A stretch of 19,734 bases of DNA from DATBIO01 sp036556965 (GTDB lineage Bacteria > Acidobacteriota > Vicinamibacteria > Fen-336): assembly GCA_036556965.1 (NCBI GenBank), contig DATBIO010000318.1:1-19734 (forward strand). The letters are read 5' to 3'. Positions 1 to 7,838 of this stretch are shown piece by piece. The translations under genes and the position numbers were made by a program. The number at the start of each line of letters is the position of its first letter. Within the stretch, counting starts at the first letter, position 1. Below the pieces are notes generated by a model. The model ran no database searches. It was not told the origin of the DNA and saw only the letters and a program-made list of their open reading frames with translations.

Positions 1-555
1 GCCGCGGATGACGGGGCGGTCCCCGCTGTTGGAGTGGTAGATGCCGTGCTCGTTGACGGAGCCGTAGGTCTCGTTGTTCTCGATGGTCACGTCGTCCGAG
101 AAGTCGGTGAAGATCCCCCACGTCCCGTTGTTGCCGAAGACGCCGTTGCGCACGGTCACGTGGTGGCTCTGGTCGATGCGCACCGCGGCGCGGTTGGCGG
201 CGAACGAGCGCAGGCCGTCCAGCACGATCCAGGAGGAGAAGGTCACGAAGATGGTGTCGCGGTTGTCGCCGCGGTCCGTGGTCTTCACCACCTCCGCCGC
301 CGGGCCCGCCGCGCGCACGGTGATGGGCAGCCCGGGCTGGCCGTGCCGGTTGTCCACGTCGAACCCCTTGTAGGTCCCGTCGGCCACGAGCACGGTGTCG
401 CCGGGCCCGGCCAGGGTCAGGGCACGGCGTATCTCGCGGCAGGGCGCCGCCGCGGCGCACAGGCCGGCGTCCGAGCCCGAGGGGGCGACGTGGTAGGTGG
501 CGGCGAGGACGGGGGTGGCCGCGAGGGCCAGGCCCAGGGCGAGGAGGGTCTTCAT
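1..555 (-). CDS. Secreted right-handed parallel beta-helix protein (C-terminus beyond window)
   Basis: The frame read from ATG at 555 stays open for 185 codons to the window edge, so only the N-terminal part is present. Residues 1-18 form a signal peptide (MKTLLALGLALAATPVLA), so the product should be exported. The mature N-terminus reads YHVAPSGSDAG, then APCREIRRAL and AGPGDTVLVADGTY. This is the opening typical of DUF1565/pectate-lyase-like beta-helix proteins. Later residues show the short repeating rungs expected of a beta-helix (WIVLDGLRS, HHVTVRNGVF, DDVTIENNETYG, NEHGIYHSNSG). Such proteins are usually polysaccharide-active or surface proteins; the substrate cannot be told because the catalytic rungs lie outside the window. 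A GGGAGC stretch about 6 nt upstream of ATG could serve as a ribosome site. It is divergent from the ABC-F gene across about 180 bp. Confidence 0.8.
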   Translation of the reverse strand, partial: MKTLLALGLALAATPVLAATYHVAPSGSDAGLCAAAAPCREIRRALTLAGPGDTVLVADGTYKGFDVDNRHGQPGLPITVRAAGPAAEVVKTTDRGDNRDTIFVTFSSWIVLDGLRSFAANRAAVRIDQSHHVTVRNGVFGNNGTWGIFTDFSDDVTIENNETYGSVNEHGIYHSNSGDRPVIRG

Positions 556-679
556 GCGCCTGCTCCCGATGGTGGTTCGCGCGAGCAGCCCTGGGCAGGC
601 GCGGCCAGCCCGGCCGGTGGTGCGGGCAGACCCTACCCGGGCCCCGGGCGCCGTGCTGTGAGCGGGCGCACAACCCGCC

Positions 680-685
680 TATAAT
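680..685 (+). promoter_or_regulatory. Candidate -10 box (TATAAT) of the ABC-F gene
   Basis: A perfect TATAAT hexamer sits in otherwise GC-rich sequence, about 54 bp upstream of the ABC-F ATG and in the 183-bp divergent spacer. No good TTGACA-like -35 is seen at 16-18 bp; CTGTGA at 655-660 is the nearest, with a 19-bp spacer. The exact consensus match is the only support. Confidence 0.4.
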
Positions 686-738
686 CGGGGGTTTGGCGGC
701 CCGCCCGCGGGAACAACCTCCCGCCGGCACCCCTTCCC

Positions 739-2805
739 ATGATCCACGTCGAGGAGCTGAACAAGAGCTACGGCGAGCGCGTCCTCCTGGAGGACGTGTC
801 CTGGCACGTGCGCAAGCAGGACCGCATCGGGCTCAGCGGGCCCAACGGAGCGGGCAAGACCACCCTCCTGCGCATGCTGGCGGGACTGGAGCCGCCCGAC
901 TCCGGCAGCATCCGCATGGCCTCCGACACCACCATCGGCTACCTGCCCCAGGACGGCATCGTGCACCACGGCCGCACCGTGTACGACGAGGTGGTGCTGG
1001 CCTTCACCGAGCTGCTCGCCCTCAAGGAGGAGCAGCACCGCATCGAGGACGCCCTGGCCGACACCTCCCACGACGACGGGGGGGACCACGAGAAGCTGCT
1101 CGAGCGCTACGCGGAGGTGACGGAGCGCTTCAAGCACCTCGGGGGCTACGAGATCGACGCCCGCGTAGCCGACGTGATGAAGGGCCTGGGCTTCAGCCTG
1201 GCCGACCAGCAGCGCAACACCGAGGAGTTCTCGGGGGGATGGCAGATGCGCATCGCCCTGGCCAAGCTCCTCCTCGCCCGTCCCAACCTCCTGTTGATGG
1301 ACGAGCCCACCAACCACCTCGACCTGCCCGCGCGCAACTGGCTGGAGGAGTACCTCCACGACTACCCGGGCTCCGTGGTGCTCGTCTCCCACGACCGCTA
1401 CTTCCTGGACGCGGTGGTCAAGCGCATCACCGAGGTGGGGCTCAAGACCCTCACCGACTACCACGGCAACTACTCGAAGTACGTGGTCGAGCACGAGGCG
1501 CGCATGGAGCGGCTGCGCGAGTCGCACCGCCGGCAGAGCGAGGAGATCGAGAAGGCCACCGCCTTCATCAACCGCTTCCGCTACCAGGCCACCAAGGCGC
1601 GCCAGGTGCAGAGCCGCATCAAGCAGCTCGACAAGGTGGAGCGCATCGAGATCCCGCCCGAGCGCAAGCGCATCCGCTTCCGGTTCCCCGACGCTCCCAA
1701 GCCCGGTCGCGTGGTGCTGGAGCTGAAGGGCGTGCGGCGCGCCTACGGCGAACACGTGGTCCTCGACGGCCTCGACCTGCTCGTGGAGCGCGGCGACCGC
1801 ATCGCGCTGGTGGGCCCCAACGGCGCCGGCAAGTCCACCCTCATGCGGCTGCTGGCGGGGGTGGACCGCCCCGACGCCGGCCAGCGCCTGCTCGGCCACA
1901 ACGTGGTCGCGGACTACTTCGCCCAGGACCAGGCCGCCGCCCTCAACCCGGCGCGCACGGTCTACGAGGAGATGACCTCCGCCAGCCCCACCACCATGGT
2001 GCCCATGATCCGCACCATCCTGGGCGGGTTCCTCTTCTCCGGCGACGACGCCTACAAGCGCGTGGCCGTCCTCTCCGGGGGCGAGCGGAACCGGCTGGCC
2101 CTGGCCAAGATGCTGCTCAACGCGAGCAATGTGCTCCTCCTCGACGAGCCCACCAACCACCTCGACCTCGACTCCAAGGAAGTGCTCCTGGAGGCGCTGA
2201 GCGACTACGGCGGCACCCTCGTCTTCGTCTCCCACGACCGCTACTTCGTGGACCGGCTGGCGGCCAAGGTCATCGACGTGGGGGGCGGCCAGGCCCTGCT
2301 CTACCCCGGCGGCTACGAGGACTTCGTCTTCTGGAAGAAGAAGCAGGAGGAGGGCCTGGCCCCGCCCCTGCCCACGCCCGGGAAGAAGGCGGTGGCCCAC
2401 CTGCGCGAGAGCGCGCCGCCCGCCCCGCACCCGGCCCCCAGGGCCGTGCCTCCTCCTCCCGCCAAGGGCGCGCCCCCGGCCAAGGCGAAGCACGGGGCCA
2501 AGGCGCCGGCCGCCCCCTACGACCCCATGGCCCCGCGCCTGCGCCCGCCGCCCGCCGCCGACCGCCAGTCGCGCGAGCGGGAGGCGAAGAAGGTGAAGGC
2601 GCGTATCGCCGAGGTCGAGAAGCAGGTGGCGGAGAAGGAGCAGGCCGTGCGCGACCTCGAGCACCTCATGGCCTCCCCCGGCTTCTACGAGGACCGGGCG
2701 GGGGCGGAGCGGGCGGTGGCCGACCGCCAGCGCCTGCTCGACTCCGTGTCCGCCCTCATGGCGGAGTGGGAGGAGCTGCAGGGCCGCATGGAGGCCATCG
2801 GCTGA
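739..2805 (+). CDS. ABC-F family ATPase (Uup/YdiF/EttA-type translation factor)
   Basis: This soluble protein of 688 residues has two ATP-binding cassettes and no membrane segments. Cassette 1 has Walker A GPNGAGKTT at 34-42, signature SGGWQMR from 165 and Walker B DEPTNHLDL at 188-196. Cassette 2 has Walker A GPNGAGKST at 359-367, LSGGERNR around 445-452 and DEPTNHLDL at 469-477, each followed by VSHDRYF. The DEPTNHLD form and the charged inter-domain linker (FRYQATKARQVQSRIKQLDK, about residues 280-300) are hallmarks of ABC-F proteins. These act on the ribosome E site rather than in transport. After cassette 2 comes a Pro/Ala/Lys-rich stretch (about 546-610) and then a charged coiled coil to the C-terminus, as in Uup. 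Housekeeping translation rescue and antibiotic resistance are both known ABC-F roles; the sequence does not say which. It is probably monocistronic, with a 103-bp gap to the next gene. Confidence 0.93.
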   Translation: MIHVEELNKSYGERVLLEDVSWHVRKQDRIGLSGPNGAGKTTLLRMLAGLEPPDSGSIRMASDTTIGYLPQDGIVHHGRTVYDEVVLAFTELLALKEEQHRIEDALADTSHDDGGDHEKLLERYAEVTERFKHLGGYEIDARVADVMKGLGFSLADQQRNTEEFSGGWQMRIALAKLLLARPNLLLMDEPTNHLDLPARNWLEEYLHDYPGSVVLVSHDRYFLDAVVKRITEVGLKTLTDYHGNYSKYVVEHEARMERLRESHRRQSEEIEKATAFINRFRYQATKARQVQSRIKQLDKVERIEIPPERKRIRFRFPDAPKPGRVVLELKGVRRAYGEHVVLDGLDLLVERGDRIALVGPNGAGKSTLMRLLAGVDRPDAGQRLLGHNVVADYFAQDQAAALNPARTVYEEMTSASPTTMVPMIRTILGGFLFSGDDAYKRVAVLSGGERNRLALAKMLLNASNVLLLDEPTNHLDLDSKEVLLEALSDYGGTLVFVSHDRYFVDRLAAKVIDVGGGQALLYPGGYEDFVFWKKKQEEGLAPPLPTPGKKAVAHLRESAPPAPHPAPRAVPPPPAKGAPPAKAKHGAKAPAAPYDPMAPRLRPPPAADRQSREREAKKVKARIAEVEKQVAEKEQAVRDLEHLMASPGFYEDRAGAERAVADRQRLLDSVSALMAEWEELQGRMEAIG

Positions 2806-2908
2806 GCCCGCTCCCGGAACTTCACAGAACTTCATCCGCGCCACACACTCCGGCAAACTCTCCGCCCCAGTCTCTCCACGCGCCCTCCCGGGCGCGCAGG
2901 GAGGCGGC

Positions 2909-5359
2909 ATGGACGGGCTCTGGCGGGACCTCGTGCACGCGTGGCGCGCGCTGGCCCGGCACCGTGCGTTCACGGTGGCCATGGCGGCGACCCTCGCGGT
3001 GGGCCTCGGCGGGAACGGAGCCGTCTTCAGCTGGCTGGACGCGTTGCTGCTGCGCCCCTTTCCCTTCCCCGCCCTCGAGCGGGTGGTCACGGTCTGGGAG
3101 CAGCATCCCGAGCAGGGACCGGCGAGCGTCCGGTCCGCGCACAGCGGCGACCGCCATCCCATGGCGGCCGCCGACGTCGGCGATCTCGCCGCCGCCCGCT
3201 CCCTGGCCTTCCTCGCCGCCTTCCGCCATCGCGAGTTCGTGCTGGCCGAGGGCGACGCGCCCTCGCGCCTGCAGGGAGCGCTGGTGTCGACCGACTTCTT
3301 CCGGGTCGTGGCCACGGCGCCGGAACTGGGCCGCGCCTTCCTGCCCGAGGAGAGCGAGCCCGGGCGGGACGCCAGCGTCATCCTGAGCCACGCGCTGTGG
3401 CGCCAGCGCTTCGGCTCTCGCCCCGACGCCATCGGACGGACCCTCGTCCTCAACGATCGCGCGCACACCGTGGTGGGGGTGATGCCGCGGACGTTCGCCT
3501 ATCCGCTGGGCGGCGTCTCCTTGTGGGCGCCCCTCGCCCTCTCCCCTGAACAGCGGGCCGACCGCGCGACCCTCGCCCTCGCGGTGGTGGCCCGCCTCGC
3601 CGAGGGGACCAGCCTCGCCGAGGCCCAGGCCGAAGCCGACACCCTGGCCGCGAGCCTGGCGCGGGCGTACCCGGCCACCAACGCGGGCCGCCGCGTGACC
3701 CTGCTCCGCCTGCGCGAGCAGCAGGCCGGCATCACCGCCCCCGTCCTGGCCCTGTTCCAGGGCGCGGCCCTCTTCGTCCTCCTCATCGCCTGCGTGAACG
3801 TCGCGGGGCTGCTCGCCGCGCGCGCCGTGGCCCGCGAGCGGGAGATGGCCGTCCGCCTGGCCCTGGGCGCGGACCGGCGGCGTCTCGTGCGCCAGCTCCT
3901 CACCGAGGGAGCGGTGGTCGCCCTGCTCGGCGCGGTGCTGGCCGCGGCCCTGGCCCGAGGCGCGGTGAACGCCATCCGCGTCAGCCTGCCCGACGACATC
4001 GCGAAGTGGGTGGGGGGCTGGAACGAGATGCGGCTCGACGCGCGCGCATTGGCCTTCACCCTGGCCCTCGGCCTCCTGACGAGCCTGCTCTTCGGCCTGC
4101 TGCCCGCGCTACGCGCCTCGCGCGCCGACCTCGTCACCAGCCTGAAGGAAGGCGGCCGCACGGGCGCCGGGGCAGGCCGGCAGCGCGCGCGGAGCGCCCT
4201 GGTGGCGGTGCAGGTGACGCTCTCCCTCCTCCTGCTGGCCGGCGCGGCCTCGATGCTGCGGGGCTTCACCAGCCTGCTGGCCGTGTACTCGGGGTTCGAG
4301 CCCCAGGGCGTGCTCACCATGCGCGTCAGGTTCCCCGAGTGGAGCCACCCCGACCTCGACGAGGCGCGGGCCTTGCAGCGGCGAGCCCTGGAGTCGCTCC
4401 AGGGACTGCCGGGCGTCGAGGCCGCTGGCGTCGTCAGCCATCTTCCCGCCGACCTCGGACCCGTGCCCAGCGCCACCGTGGCCGTGGGCGGGCGGCCGGA
4501 GCCTGCCCCCGCCGAGCGGCCCCGGGTGGACGTCCAGGTCGTCAGCCCCGGCTACTTCGAGGCCCTCCGCATCCCCCTCCGCAGCGGCCGTGGACTGACG
4601 GAGGACGACCGCGATTCCGCGCAGCCGGTGGCCGTGATCAGCGCGAGCCTGGCCGGGCGCTTCTGGCCGGACGAGGATCCCCTCCAGGGGCGGCTGCGGG
4701 TGGACGGTCCCTCCCCGTCGTGGGTCACCGTGGTCGGGGTGGCCGCGGACGTGCGGCAGTACTGGTTCGATCCCAACCCTCGCCCGACGGTGTACCTGCC
4801 CTACGGCCAGGCGCCACGGCGCCTGACCACGATCGTGCTCCGCACCGCGGGCGACCCGCTGCGCGCGCTCCCCGCCGTCCGGGAGCGGATCGGCGCCCTC
4901 GACCGCAGGGTCGCCATCGACGAGGTGCGCACCATGGTCCAGGTCGTGGCGGAGGCGATGGCGTTCCTGAAGACCGCCGCCGTCCTCATGGGCGTGCTGG
5001 GCGCCGTCGCGCTGCTTCTCTCCGTGGTCGGCGTCTACGGCATGATGGCGGACTTCGTGAGCCACTGCCGGCACGAGATCGGGCTGCGCATGGCCCTGGG
5101 CGCGGGCACCCGGGACGTGGTCCGCTTCGTCGCCGCCCGCGTGGGCGGGGCGACCGGGTTGGGCCTCGCCGTCGGGCTGCCGGCGGCGGCCGCTCTCGGC
5201 AGCGCGCTCTCCACGCGGCTGTTCGGCGTGTCGCGGACGGAGTGGTCCCTGCTCGCGCTCGTGGCGGCGGGAGTGGCGGGGGCCGCCCTCGCCGCCGCCG
5301 CCGGGCCCGTGCGCCGCGCCATCCGCCTCGATCCCGCGGTGGTGCTGCGCGGCGAGTGA
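2909..5359 (+). CDS. ADOP-type ABC transporter permease (duplicated MacB/FtsX orphan permease)
   Basis: This 816-residue membrane protein consists of two successive MacB-like periplasmic domains, each followed by an FtsX membrane unit. The N-terminus (WRDLVHAWRALARHRAFTVA, then TM1 at about 20-47 and LLRPFPFP) is the standard opening of the acidobacterial duplicated orphan permease family. Helices follow near 279-301, 333-355, 378-401 and 430-453. The FtsX signature REREMAVRLALGADRRRLVR comes after the second helix. The second half repeats this pattern (HEIGLRMALGAGTRDVVRF) and ends LDPAVVLRGE. Family members pair with MacB-type ATPases encoded elsewhere and probably extrude lipids, peptides or toxins; the cargo is unknown. 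No transport ATPase is encoded nearby, since the upstream ABC-F protein is not a transporter subunit. AGGGAGG at 2898-2904 supports this ATG. Two GAACTTCA copies (2817-2824, 2827-2834) lie in the spacer upstream, significance unclear. Confidence 0.9.
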   Translation: MDGLWRDLVHAWRALARHRAFTVAMAATLAVGLGGNGAVFSWLDALLLRPFPFPALERVVTVWEQHPEQGPASVRSAHSGDRHPMAAADVGDLAAARSLAFLAAFRHREFVLAEGDAPSRLQGALVSTDFFRVVATAPELGRAFLPEESEPGRDASVILSHALWRQRFGSRPDAIGRTLVLNDRAHTVVGVMPRTFAYPLGGVSLWAPLALSPEQRADRATLALAVVARLAEGTSLAEAQAEADTLAASLARAYPATNAGRRVTLLRLREQQAGITAPVLALFQGAALFVLLIACVNVAGLLAARAVAREREMAVRLALGADRRRLVRQLLTEGAVVALLGAVLAAALARGAVNAIRVSLPDDIAKWVGGWNEMRLDARALAFTLALGLLTSLLFGLLPALRASRADLVTSLKEGGRTGAGAGRQRARSALVAVQVTLSLLLLAGAASMLRGFTSLLAVYSGFEPQGVLTMRVRFPEWSHPDLDEARALQRRALESLQGLPGVEAAGVVSHLPADLGPVPSATVAVGGRPEPAPAERPRVDVQVVSPGYFEALRIPLRSGRGLTEDDRDSAQPVAVISASLAGRFWPDEDPLQGRLRVDGPSPSWVTVVGVAADVRQYWFDPNPRPTVYLPYGQAPRRLTTIVLRTAGDPLRALPAVRERIGALDRRVAIDEVRTMVQVVAEAMAFLKTAAVLMGVLGAVALLLSVVGVYGMMADFVSHCRHEIGLRMALGAGTRDVVRFVAARVGGATGLGLAVGLPAAAALGSALSTRLFGVSRTEWSLLALVAAGVAGAALAAAAGPVRRAIRLDPAVVLRGE

Positions 5360-5384
5360 TCCGGCGGCGGAGCCGCGGGTCGTT

Positions 5385-5407
5385 CCGGCCGCGCCGTCAG
5401 CGGCCGG
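5385..5407. terminator. Hairpin between convergent genes, candidate bidirectional terminator
   Basis: CCGGCCGC at 5385-5392 pairs perfectly with GCGGCCGG at 5400-5407 across a 7-nt loop. It spans the stop codon of the minus-strand dehydrogenase and lies 26 nt past the permease stop, where two convergent transcripts meet. No T-tract follows on either strand, so intrinsic termination is uncertain. Confidence 0.4.
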
Positions 5408-6197
5408 ACCGCGCGGCCATGCGCGCGGTCACGGCGTCCATCAGCCTTGGGGAGAGCGCGTTGAGCCAGACCAGCGGCCGCGAGAGCGCGTAGGGATAGA
5501 CCTCGGCCGGGGGCCTCGCGCGCGCGGCCGCGCGCACGATGGCGCCGGCCACCCCCTCCGCCGTCTGGCGCGGCCCCATCGGTCCCCCGCTCCGGCCCGG
5601 GGAGAGGCGGGCCGCCACCTCCGCGAACTCGGTGGCGGTGGCCACCGGGTGCACGCAGGTGGCGAAGACGCCCGTGCCGCGCAGCTCCACGCGCAGGGCC
5701 TCGGTGAGGCTGACCTGGGCCGCCTTGGTGGCGCCGTAGGCCGCGCCGCCGGGGAAGGCGCGCCGGCCCACGATGGACGACACGTTGACGATGAGCCCGC
5801 GGCCCTGCCGCCGCATCACGGGAAGGGCGGCCTGGCAGCCGTACACGGTGCCGAGGTAGTTGACCTCCATCAGCTCCCGGTACTGGGCGGCGGGCGTCTC
5901 CTCCACCCGCCCGCGCACGCCGTAGCCGGCGTTGTTGACGAGGACGTCGAGAGAGCCGAAGCGCGCCACCGCCGCGGCCACGAAGGCGTGCACCTGCGCC
6001 TCCACCGCCACGTCCACGGCCATGACCAGCGCCTCCCCGCCTCCGGCCGCGATCTCCGCGGCCAGGGCCTCCAGGCGCTCCGCGCGGCGCGCGCAGAGGG
6101 AGAGGCGGGCCCCCGCGCGGGCGAAGGCCAGGGCGCAGGCGCGGCCGATCCCGGCGGAGGCGCCCGTCACCGCCACCGACGCCCCCCGCAGGTTCAC
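5397..6197 (-). CDS. Short-chain dehydrogenase/reductase (classical SDR)
   Basis: This 266-residue NAD(P)-dependent oxidoreductase has the complete classical SDR set. The cofactor motif TGASAGIG is at 11-18, NNAG at 88-91, catalytic serine in NVSS (140/141), and YGATK with Tyr154 and Lys158. Basic residues following the glycine motif (CARRAERLEAL) suggest preference for NADPH, which is an inference. The C-terminal tail (about 235-266) resembles the membrane-associating tail of DHRS7/YqjQ-like SDRs acting on lipids or ketones; the substrate is not predictable. The start is GTG at 6197, overlapping the stop of the upstream PilZ-like gene by GTGA, so translation is probably coupled. It is the last gene of a minus-strand run starting at 7801. 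Confidence 0.93.
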   Translation of the reverse strand: MNLRGASVAVTGASAGIGRACALAFARAGARLSLCARRAERLEALAAEIAAGGGEALVMAVDVAVEAQVHAFVAAAVARFGSLDVLVNNAGYGVRGRVEETPAAQYRELMEVNYLGTVYGCQAALPVMRRQGRGLIVNVSSIVGRRAFPGGAAYGATKAAQVSLTEALRVELRGTGVFATCVHPVATATEFAEVAARLSPGRSGGPMGPRQTAEGVAGAIVRAAARARPPAEVYPYALSRPLVWLNALSPRLMDAVTARMAARSGR

Positions 6198-6505
6198 GGC
6201 AGCGAGGTGAGGGTGGCCCTGCCCCGGCCCTTGTCGATGAAGAGCTGGACGAGGTGATGGTCCGCCTCGGACAGCCCGGCCAGGGACACCCGCGAGTGGA
6301 AGACGTAGCCGCGCCAGCCCTTCTCCACCACGAGGCAGGCCTCGGCGGGCGCCTCGATCTGCAGCGGGCGGCCCTCCATCACCAGGCCGAAGCGCAGGCG
6401 CGCGCCGGGCAGGATGCAGCGGCGCGTGCGGAACGTGACGGCGTCGGGCCGCAGCTCGACGAGCTCGGCATCCCTGGGCAGCGGGAGGGTGGAGGACGCC
6501 GCCAC
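6194..6505 (-). CDS. PilZ-like small protein
   Basis: This 103-residue soluble protein has no signal peptide or membrane helix. The predicted beta-rich core follows the PilZ pattern: AVTFRTRRCILPGARLRFGL, then an ..EGRPLQIEAPAEACLVVE.. strand pair, then YVFHSRVSLAGLSEADHHLVQLFI, with the closing helix typical of PilZ domains. The c-di-GMP-binding RxxxR and D/NxSxxG motifs are not recognisable. It may therefore be a degenerate PilZ that acts through protein contacts or binds another ligand. GTG at 6505 was chosen because it follows the stop of the cyclic-nucleotide-binding gene by 12 nt; no strong ribosome site is visible. Its stop overlaps the SDR start by 4 nt. The adjacency to a cyclic-nucleotide sensor suggests a shared signalling role (inference). 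Confidence 0.65.
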   Translation of the reverse strand: MAASSTLPLPRDAELVELRPDAVTFRTRRCILPGARLRFGLVMEGRPLQIEAPAEACLVVEKGWRGYVFHSRVSLAGLSEADHHLVQLFIDKGRGRATLTSLP

Positions 6506-6517
6506 GCGGTCTTTGAT

Positions 6518-7108
6518 CTAGAGCTCGGCCAGGTCCTTGGCCTGCAGCGCGACGGCCTTCAAGACCTCGAGGGCCTGCGTCTGCTCGGGGGTTTCCAGCT
6601 CGTCGACCGAGGCCGCCGCCTTGCGGTCCTTGGCCCCCTCGCGCACCGAGGCCACCAGCGCGCGCACGGGCTCGAGCTCCGCGACCACGCCCCGGTAGCG
6701 CGAGGCCAGCAGCTCGGCCAGGCAGATCACCAGCTTGGCGAACAGCAGCGGCTCCTCGGTGGCGAGGTTCAGCAGGCCGTCACGCGTCAGCTTGCCCAGC
6801 CGGCAGGTCGTCTTGGCCCGCACGTGGTTGCTGCGGGGAAGGCCGTCCAGGAAGCCCACCTCGCCCATCACGCTGCCCGCGCCGGCGCTGCCCAGGACGA
6901 GGAGCTTGCCCGAGGCCTCCTCGAAGGCCTCGACCTCGCCGTCCTCCACGATGATCAGGCTCTTGGAGGGCGCGCTCTTGTAGAAGATGACGTCGCCAGG
7001 CTCGGCCACCACGGGGATGACCGCCTGCTTCAGCTTCTCGTGCTCGTCGTCCGTGAGGTATGCGACGAGCTCGCCGGCGCGTACCGCCGGCCACCACGCA
7101 CCCGCCAT
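6518..7108 (-). CDS. Cyclic-nucleotide-binding (Crp-like sensor) domain protein without DNA-binding domain
   Basis: This 196-residue protein has a cNMP-binding beta-barrel at about 20-115. GDVIFYKSAPSKSLIIVEDGEVEAF is the barrel entry. GEVGFLDGLPRSNHVRA (about 82-98) is the phosphate-binding cassette, with the expected Gly-Glu and Arg-Ser residues. After the barrel come a long helix (LLFAKLVICLAELLASRYRG) and a charged, Ala-rich helical tail, not the winged helix of Crp/Fnr. It is therefore probably a cytoplasmic regulator working through protein contacts. ATG at 7108 is preferred over GTG at 7114 because GGAGG at 7118-7122 lies 9 nt from the ATG but only 3 nt from the GTG. TATCAT on the minus strand (7142-7137) could be a gene-specific -10. 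It is second in the minus-strand run, about 40 nt after the hydrolase gene. Confidence 0.85.
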   Translation of the reverse strand: MAGAWWPAVRAGELVAYLTDDEHEKLKQAVIPVVAEPGDVIFYKSAPSKSLIIVEDGEVEAFEEASGKLLVLGSAGAGSVMGEVGFLDGLPRSNHVRAKTTCRLGKLTRDGLLNLATEEPLLFAKLVICLAELLASRYRGVVAELEPVRALVASVREGAKDRKAAASVDELETPEQTQALEVLKAVALQAKDLAEL

Positions 7109-7117
7109 CGGCACTGT

Positions 7118-7122
7118 CCTCC
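7118..7122 (-). promoter_or_regulatory. Ribosome binding site GGAGG deciding the start of the cNMP-binding gene
   Basis: On the minus strand GGAGG is followed 9 nt later by ATG (7108) and 3 nt later by an in-frame GTG (7114). The spacing favours ATG. Confidence 0.6.
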
Positions 7123-7147
7123 GTGAAAGCCCGGGGATGATAACAGC

Positions 7148-7801
7148 TTAGAGGCGCCTTTGCGCCAGCCAGGCGCTCACGCCGGCGGCGATCTCGTGCT
7201 CGACCTGGGCCGCGCTGCGGCCCGCTTTCGCGGGCACGGCGAAGGAGTGGTCGCCCCCCTCGATGCGCAGGATCGCGGCCGCGTCCCCCAGGCGGGCCAC
7301 CGCCGCCTCGATCAGGTCCCAGCGGGCGAAGGCGTCGCGCGTGCCCTGCACGAAGAGCATGGGGGCGGCAATCCCGGGCAGGTGTGCCTCGCGGCGCTGG
7401 TCGGGCTTGCCCGGGGGGTGAAGCGGGTAGCCCAGGAACACGAGTCCGTCCGCGGCCGTGCCCCTGGCCACGGCCTGGGAGGCGATGCGCCCGCCCATGG
7501 ACTTCCCCCCCAGCACGAGGCGGCGCGGCCGCAGCGCGTCGCGGACGTAGCGCGCCACCCCGTCGGCGGCCGCCTCCAGGGCGGGCCCGGGGTCGGGCCG
7601 CCGCCGCCGCTGCTCCGCATAGGGGAAGTTGTAGAGGACCACCGCCCGGCCCCCGCCCGCCAGGGCCTCCGCCATGCGCACGAGGAAGGGCGCGCGGCGG
7701 TCGCCCCCCGCCCCGTGCCCGAGGACGAGCGCCGTCTCGCCCTCGCCGTGGATGGAGGCGCCCACCTCCCCCGCGGGCAGGGCGATGCGGACCTCGCGCA
7801 T
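7148..7801 (-). CDS. Alpha/beta hydrolase (TEX30/KANL3-like family)
   Basis: This 217-residue cytoplasmic hydrolase has a full catalytic set. The HGAGGD oxyanion-region motif is at about 29-34, the nucleophile elbow GKSMGG has Ser101, the acid is in QGTRDAF (Asp156) and the base in GGDHSF (His185). The layout matches the small KANL3/TEX30-like alpha/beta hydrolases (dienelactone-hydrolase relatives) in length and motifs: VVLYNFPYAEQ, then the helix before GGKSMGG, then FLGYPLHPPGKP. Substrates of this family are poorly known, so esterase or lipase activity is only an inference. ATG at 7801 is 37 bp from the oppositely oriented ExeA-like gene. It is the first gene of the minus-strand run with the cyclic-nucleotide, PilZ-like and SDR genes. 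Confidence 0.88.
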   Translation of the reverse strand: MREVRIALPAGEVGASIHGEGETALVLGHGAGGDRRAPFLVRMAEALAGGGRAVVLYNFPYAEQRRRRPDPGPALEAAADGVARYVRDALRPRRLVLGGKSMGGRIASQAVARGTAADGLVFLGYPLHPPGKPDQRREAHLPGIAAPMLFVQGTRDAFARWDLIEAAVARLGDAAAILRIEGGDHSFAVPAKAGRSAAQVEHEIAAGVSAWLAQRRL

Positions 7802-7812
7802 GCGCGCGATGG

Positions 7813-7835
7813 TACACTGCCCGTTCGCGCGAACG
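7813..7835. promoter_or_regulatory. Divergent promoter/operator candidate with 14-bp perfect palindrome
   Basis: Only 37 bp separate the divergent hydrolase and ExeA-like genes. The spacer contains the perfect palindrome CGTTCGCGCGAACG (7822-7835) and, just upstream on the plus strand, TACACT (7813-7818), a 4/6 match to a -10 box. The palindrome ends 3 nt before the ExeA ATG, so it could act as an operator or as an RNA hairpin covering the start. No regulator is identified. Confidence 0.35.
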
Positions 7836-7838
7836 CCG

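Noticed and set aside
2817..2834. GAACTTCA direct repeat 10 bp apart upstream of the ADOP permease
   Set aside because: Only 8 bp and no promoter boxes at fitting spacing; probably chance, noted in the gene entry.
679..3468. Very long open frames antisense or out of frame to well-supported genes (also around 6780-9776, 11544-13739 and 14276-16560)
   Set aside because: Low-complexity Arg/Gly/Ala/Pro-rich or His/Val/Leu/Glu-rich translations with no motifs; such frames are expected where GC content is this high.
739..5359. ABC-F ATPase and ADOP permease as a two-component exporter
   Set aside because: ABC-F proteins lack the features needed to dock on permeases and act on ribosomes; the 103-bp gap also argues against a single unit.
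7674..7838. 55-codon N-terminal extension of the ExeA-like protein
   Set aside because: It overlaps the divergent hydrolase gene and precedes the conserved MYESHYGFSEKPF start.
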